From DAOTVS01 sp034436375 (GTDB taxonomy: Bacteria; Chloroflexota; Anaerolineae; SpSt-313), in the NCBI GenBank assembly GCA_034436375.1, contig DAOTVS010000337.1, positions 1 to 6,600 on the forward strand: a stretch of 6,600 bases of DNA, read 5' to 3'. Shown in pieces: positions 5,943-6,600 of the stretch; the stretch's first letter is position 1, and the number at the start of each line of letters is the position of its first letter. The notes below the pieces were generated by a model that was not told the DNA's origin, searched no databases, and worked only from the letters and a program-made list of their open reading frames with translations. The translations under genes were made by a program, and so were the position numbers.

Positions 5943-5980
5943 CACCCTTGCGCCCACGACTGGGCGACAGCGAGGTATAA

Positions 5981-6600
5981 ATGCTCATCACCCACGCAAC
6001 CCTCATCCGCTGGCTCCCCCGGCCCGCCATCGAGCCGGATGCGGGCATATGCATCCGGGATGGACTCATCGCCGAGATCGGCCCGACGGCAGAGCTGGTT
6101 ACCCGCTACCCTGCGGAAGTGAGGCTCGATGCGCAAGGCCTCTGGCTCTTGCCCGGGCTCATCTGCGCCCACACGCATCTCTACGGTGCCTTTGCTCGCG
6201 GCATTCCCCTTCAAGGACCGCCCCCACCCGATTTCCCCGCCATCCTGCGGGGGCTATGGTGGCGCCTGGACCGGGCCCTGACCCCGGAAGACTGCCACTA
6301 TTCCGCTTTGGTGGCCCTATGTGATTGCATCCGCCACGGGGTGACGACGATCTTTGACCACCACGCATCCCCCTCGGTCGCCCAAGGCGCGCTGGATGTG
6401 CTGGCCGAGGCTGTCACTGAGGCAGGCCTGCGGGCAAGCCTCTCCTACGAGGTTTCTGACCGCGATGGCCCGGCAGCGGCAGCAGAGGGCATCGCCGAGA
6501 TCGGCCCGACGGCAGAGCTGGTTACCCGCTACCCTGCGGAAGTGAGGCTCGATGCGCAAGGCCTCTGGCTCTTGCCCGGGCTCATCTGCGCCCACACGCA
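5981..6600 (+). CDS. ssnA: SsnA-like aminohydrolase, N-terminal part (runs off right edge; contains an in-frame internal duplication)
   Basis: An amidohydrolase-superfamily, metal-dependent deaminase-like protein; 206 codons are visible. Residues 1-57 form the small beta-sandwich start of the family. The first metal motif is H64-x-H66 in LPGLICAHTHLYGAFARG, followed by LRGLWWRLDRALTPED (89-104), GVTTIFDHHASP (120-131) and EAGLRASLSYEVSDRDG (147-163). These are the distinctive SsnA segments. SsnA is named from E. coli, and relatives occur with purine/selenium-dependent hydroxylase genes; its reaction is unproven. The start ATG 5981 has GAGG five bases upstream and an in-frame TAA immediately before it. 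From residue 171 on, the protein repeats residues 30-65 exactly, including a second LPGLICAHT, which a normal SsnA does not have. The reading frame past about 6490 should therefore be treated with caution. Confidence 0.85.
   Translation, partial: MLITHATLIRWLPRPAIEPDAGICIRDGLIAEIGPTAELVTRYPAEVRLDAQGLWLLPGLICAHTHLYGAFARGIPLQGPPPPDFPAILRGLWWRLDRALTPEDCHYSALVALCDCIRHGVTTIFDHHASPSVAQGALDVLAEAVTEAGLRASLSYEVSDRDGPAAAAEGIAEIGPTAELVTRYPAEVRLDAQGLWLLPGLICAHT
6067..6177 (+). repeat. First copy of a 111-bp perfect direct repeat inside ssnA
   Basis: Identical base for base to 6490-6600, offset 423 bp (141 codons). It encodes residues 30-65, the end of the small N-terminal domain and the HxH metal motif, and sits where family members have this segment. 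This is therefore the genuine copy. Confidence 0.95.
6490..6600 (+). repeat. Second copy of the 111-bp direct repeat, cut by the window edge
   Basis: A perfect copy of 6067-6177, starting abruptly after GCAGCAGAGGG. At this point an SsnA protein should continue from EGIAE into the barrel and not return to the N-terminal domain. The repeat may be longer than 111 bp because the window ends inside it. See the findings for the two explanations. Confidence 0.95.

Overview
The window is GC-rich and almost fully coding. It looks like part of a catabolic or uptake locus from a bacterium, most likely Chloroflexota. The lineage call is an inference. It rests on the substrate-binding lipoprotein, whose linker after the lipobox cysteine is a run of V/E/K repeats (VVEKVVEKEATVVKEVEKVV, then TATPGPAG), a style I associate with Anaerolineae/Thermomicrobia-type binding proteins, and on the GC-rich coding bias.

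Layout. One long minus-strand gene train runs from right to left: a GntR/FCD regulator (5103-5795), a Tat/lipobox solute-binding protein (3521-4930), a MalF-type permease (2270-3223), a MalG-type permease (1389-2270, overlapping its neighbour by one base), a D-2-hydroxyacid dehydrogenase (209-1219), and the N-terminus of a creatininase-family amidohydrolase (1-199, running off the left edge). On the plus strand, divergent from the regulator, an SsnA-like aminohydrolase begins at 5981 and runs off the right edge. No transporter ATPase lies in the window. The transporter belongs by sequence to the CUT1 (carbohydrate) class, but the neighbouring enzymes are two amidohydrolase-type hydrolases and a hydroxyacid dehydrogenase. 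The natural inference is import and breakdown of a nitrogen-containing or polyol/sugar-acid-like compound under control of the FCD regulator. The substrate cannot be read from the sequence.

Non-coding structure. The 297-bp gap between the binding-protein and first permease genes is packed with inverted repeats: a 24-bp perfect inverted pair whose arms are themselves hairpins (REP/BIME-like), an imperfect 20-bp inverted pair, and a 19-bp stem-loop just after the binding-protein stop. The gap between regulator and ssnA holds divergent promoters (TTGACA-17-TATAGT leftwards, TTGCGG-17-TATAAT rightwards), each with a small palindrome on or between its promoter boxes. The gap before the dehydrogenase has a candidate internal promoter and, at the permease stop codon, a G-quadruplex motif on the mRNA strand.

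The most anomalous feature is at the right end. A 111-bp stretch of ssnA (6067-6177) recurs with 100% identity at 6490-6600, in frame and 141 codons later, and is cut off by the window edge. It is either a very recent in-frame tandem duplication or an assembly artefact. I see no wholly new defence or mobile system here. The novel aspects are the gene combination and the intergenic repeat architecture.
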